In this document: in pieces, positions 62,221 through 64,000 of the stretch
How the letters are laid out: every line of letters starts with the position of its first letter
Position numbering within the stretch: the stretch's first letter is position 1
Origin: Sphingomonadales bacterium
Lineage (GTDB): Bacteria > Pseudomonadota > Alphaproteobacteria > Sphingomonadales > Sphingomonadaceae
Direction of reading: 5' to 3'
DNA: 64,000 bases
Assembly (NCBI GenBank): GCA_004173185.1
Contig: SEFZ01000008.1
Coordinates: 62,001-126,000 of the forward strand
Position numbers and translations under genes: made by a program
The notes under the pieces: generated by a model
The model's input: the letters and a program-made list of their open reading frames with translations, nothing else
Told to the model about the DNA's origin: nothing
The model's database searches: none

Positions 62221-64000
62221 CGCGGCATCCAGACGCGGACGAGCGACAGCAATTTGTCGATGTCGAGCGGCTTGGCGAGATAATCATTCGCGCCGGCGTC
62301 CAGGCATTCCTGCTGGTCGCGCGCCATCGCCTTGGCGGTCAGCGCGATCACCGGCAGGTCCTTCCAGCGCGGCTGGCTGCGAAGTTCGCGGGTCGCGGTC
62401 AGGCCGTCCATCTCGGGCATCATCACGTCCATCAGCACGAGATCGACCATGTCGGCCACGCCACGCGCAGCCTCATCGAGCGCGCTGAGCGCTTCCTTGC
62501 CATTCCGTGCGATCCGAACCTTCGCCCCATGCGGTTCGAAAATGCTGGTGAGGGCATAGACGTTCCGTATGTCGTCCTCGACCACGAGAATATTGCGCCC
62601 TTCGAGCGCAGCATCGCGGCCGAGCGATTTGGCGATCAGCGCCTGTTGCTGCTCGGGCAGCTCGGACACGACTTGATGGAGGAACAGGGTAACCTCATCG
62701 AGCAGCCGCTCGGGGCTCTTCGCACCCTTCACGATGATCGACTTGGAATATTTGCGCAGCCGCAATTCTTCGTCCGAGGAAAGGTCTCGCCCGGTATAGA
62801 CGATCACCGGCGGGAAGCCGACATTGTCGTCCACGCTCAGCCGTTCGAGCAGATCCAGCCCGCTTATGTCGGGCAGGTTGAGATCGAGCACCATGCAATC
62901 AAAGGTCTCGCTGCCGAGCATCTCCATGCACTGCGCCGCCGAATGCGCCTCGACAGTCTCGACTTCGCGGCTCGCGAGCAGCGCCTTGATGCTCTCGGCC
63001 TGACGGGCATCATCCTCGACCACCAGCACGCGGCGCACGCGCTGCGCCAGCCGCTGCTCGAGCCCCTCCAGCATATCGATCAATTGCTCGCGCTTCACCG
63101 GCTTGAACAGATAGCCCACCGCGCCGCTCGAAAGTGCCGCCTGGGTATCGTCATCGACCGAGACGACGTGGACCGGAATGTGCCGGGTGCGCACGTCGCG
63201 CTTGATCCGATCAAGCACCGACAAGCCGGTGTGATCGGGCAGGTTCATATCGAGGATCACGGCGTGCGGCAGATATTGCCGCGCCATCAGCGCGCCTTCG
63301 TCGGCAGTGCCCGCGATCAGGCATTGCAGCCCGAGTTCGTGCGCGACGTCGCACAGGATGCGCGCGAATACCGGATCATCCTCTACGATCAGGATCGTGC
63401 GGGCATCGCCCGTCAGCTTCTCGCGATCATCCTCTGCCGCCACCGCGCGGCGCTTGCGCGCAGGCTTGGGGTTAGAGGGTTGCGGGCGGACCGGCAGTGT
63501 TTCGGAGGGTTGTATCAGCGCCGGATCATAGGTGACCGGCAGGATCAGCGCGAAGCTGCTGCCTTCGCCGGGCGTGCTCTCCACGTCCACTTCTCCGCCG
63601 AGCAGCCGCGACAATTCGCGCGAGATCGACAGACCCAGACCGGTGCCGCCATATTTGCGGCTGATCGTCCCATCGGCCTGACGGAAGGCTTCGAAGATCA
63701 CCTGTTGCTGATCCGCCGGGATGCCGACGCCGGTATCCTCCACTGCAAATTTCAGCCGTCCGTCTGCTTGTTTCCCCACGCGCAACGTGACCGTGCCTCG
63801 ATCGGTGAACTTGATCGCGTTCGACAGGAAGTTCTTGAGCACCTGCTCCAGCCGCTGCGGATCGGTCTCCATCTCGTCAGTGACGCCGGCTTCGATTTCG
63901 GTTTTGAGCGCAAGCCCCTTGATCTTGGCCGATGCTTCGAACCCGGCCTTGAGCTTGTCGAGCGTCGAAGCGATGCGGATGCGGCGCGGCTGGAGTTCGA
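62217..64000 (-). CDS. Hybrid histidine kinase with three receiver domains (N-terminus outside window)
   Basis: The reading frame continues to the window end. The visible ~594 codons begin inside the HATPase domain (N-box [14 protein letters not shown]1 DTGVGIP, G2 [10 protein letters not shown]) and then carry three receivers in a row: phospho-Asp candidates are in [27 protein letters not shown] and [14 protein letters not shown] kinase with a His-acceptor domain is expected upstream. It is the first visible gene of the operon kinase-CheR-HWE kinase. The GTGA overlap with the CheR gene argues for a shared output. Confidence 0.92.
   Translation of the reverse strand, partial: ELQPRRIRIASTLDKLKAGFEASAKIKGLALKTEIEAGVTDEMETDPQRLEQVLKNFLSNAIKFTDRGTVTLRVGKQADGRLKFAVEDTGVGIPADQQQVIFEAFRQADGTISRKYGGTGLGLSISRELSRLLGGEVDVESTPGEGSSFALILPVTYDPALIQPSETLPVRPQPSNPKPARKRRAVAAEDDREKLTGDARTILIVEDDPVFARILCDVAHELGLQCLIAGTADEGALMARQYLPHAVILDMNLPDHTGLSVLDRIKRDVRTRHIPVHVVSVDDDTQAALSSGAVGYLFKPVKREQLIDMLEGLEQRLAQRVRRVLVVEDDARQAESIKALLASREVETVEAHSAAQCMEMLGSETFDCMVLDLNLPDISGLDLLERLSVDDNVGFPPVIVYTGRDLSSDEELRLRKYSKSIIVKGAKSPERLLDEVTLFLHQVVSELPEQQQALIAKSLGRDAALEGRNILVVEDDIRNVYALTSIFEPHGAKVRIARNGKEALSALDEAARGVADMVDLVLMDVMMPEMDGLTATRELRSQPRWKDLPVIALTAKAMARDQQECLDAGANDYLAKPLDIDKLLSLVRVWMPR

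Overview
The window looks like chromosome of a high-GC alphaproteobacterium, most likely a sphingomonad (Sphingomonas/Sphingobium/Novosphingobium group). This is inferred from two large TonB-dependent receptors, the receptor/SapC/cupin/tryptophan-halogenase-like gene set, an HWE-type histidine kinase, secreted DUF11 proteins and a catabolic style centred on aromatics. No rRNA, tRNA, CRISPR array, intact insertion sequence or prophage was recognised.

Layout. (1) 3-431: 3' part of an NADPH-dependent FMN reductase. (2) 488-8721, minus: a complete mhp-type operon (mhpA-B-C-D-F-E, then an FUSC-family membrane protein) for meta-cleavage of 3-(3-hydroxyphenyl)propionate. The divergent IclR regulator mhpR (8883-9695) is separated from it by a perfect GTGCAC-type palindrome. 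(3) 9827-15537: MarC, a LigB/YgiD-type dioxygenase, an exported catalase paired with an ankyrin protein, a YbaL/KefB antiporter that has lost its N-terminal half, and a TspO-like membrane protein. (4) 15646-21736: two exported amidohydrolases and a TonB-dependent receptor. (5) 21802-33778: a BenM/CatM-like LysR regulator diverging from one long plus-strand operon, catB-catC-catA-benABCD-pcaIJ-pcaD-pcaF plus an aromatic-acid MFS permease. It takes benzoate through catechol and 3-oxoadipate to succinyl-CoA and acetyl-CoA. ATAC-N7-GTAT sites lie in front of catB and also in front of the TonB receptor at 19406, which suggests that the receptor belongs to the benzoate regulon. (6) 33801-39703: an arginine succinyltransferase-pathway operon (astC-astD-M20 peptidase-astA, minus) with a divergent LysR gene. 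astB and astE are not in the window, and the peptidase is a candidate replacement for AstE. (7) 39718-46897: a histidine-kinase remnant, then a 1039-residue TonB receptor with a LacI-type operator in its promoter, followed by SapC, a cupin-8 protein and a flavin halogenase-like protein. (8) 47041-51089: a PF12902-type ferritin-like protein, a 220-residue protein with five C-x5-C motifs, a DUF692/MNIO iron oxidase and its DUF2063 partner. This resembles a peptide-modifying (RiPP or metallophore-like) system with an unusual substrate, and is the most interesting locus here. (9) 51376-59544: five secreted DUF11 proteins, one of them 1673 residues with a probable outer-membrane barrel. (10) 59541-64000, minus: a signalling operon of a three-receiver hybrid kinase (cut by the window end), a CheR-type methyltransferase and a receiver-PAS-HWE kinase-receiver protein.

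The two aromatic pathways complement each other: mhp feeds succinate, pyruvate and acetyl-CoA into central metabolism, and ben/cat/pca feeds succinyl-CoA and acetyl-CoA. Start codons were chosen from Shine-Dalgarno-like sequences, four-base overlaps and remembered family N-termini. Family assignments rest on motif recognition alone; no database search was run.
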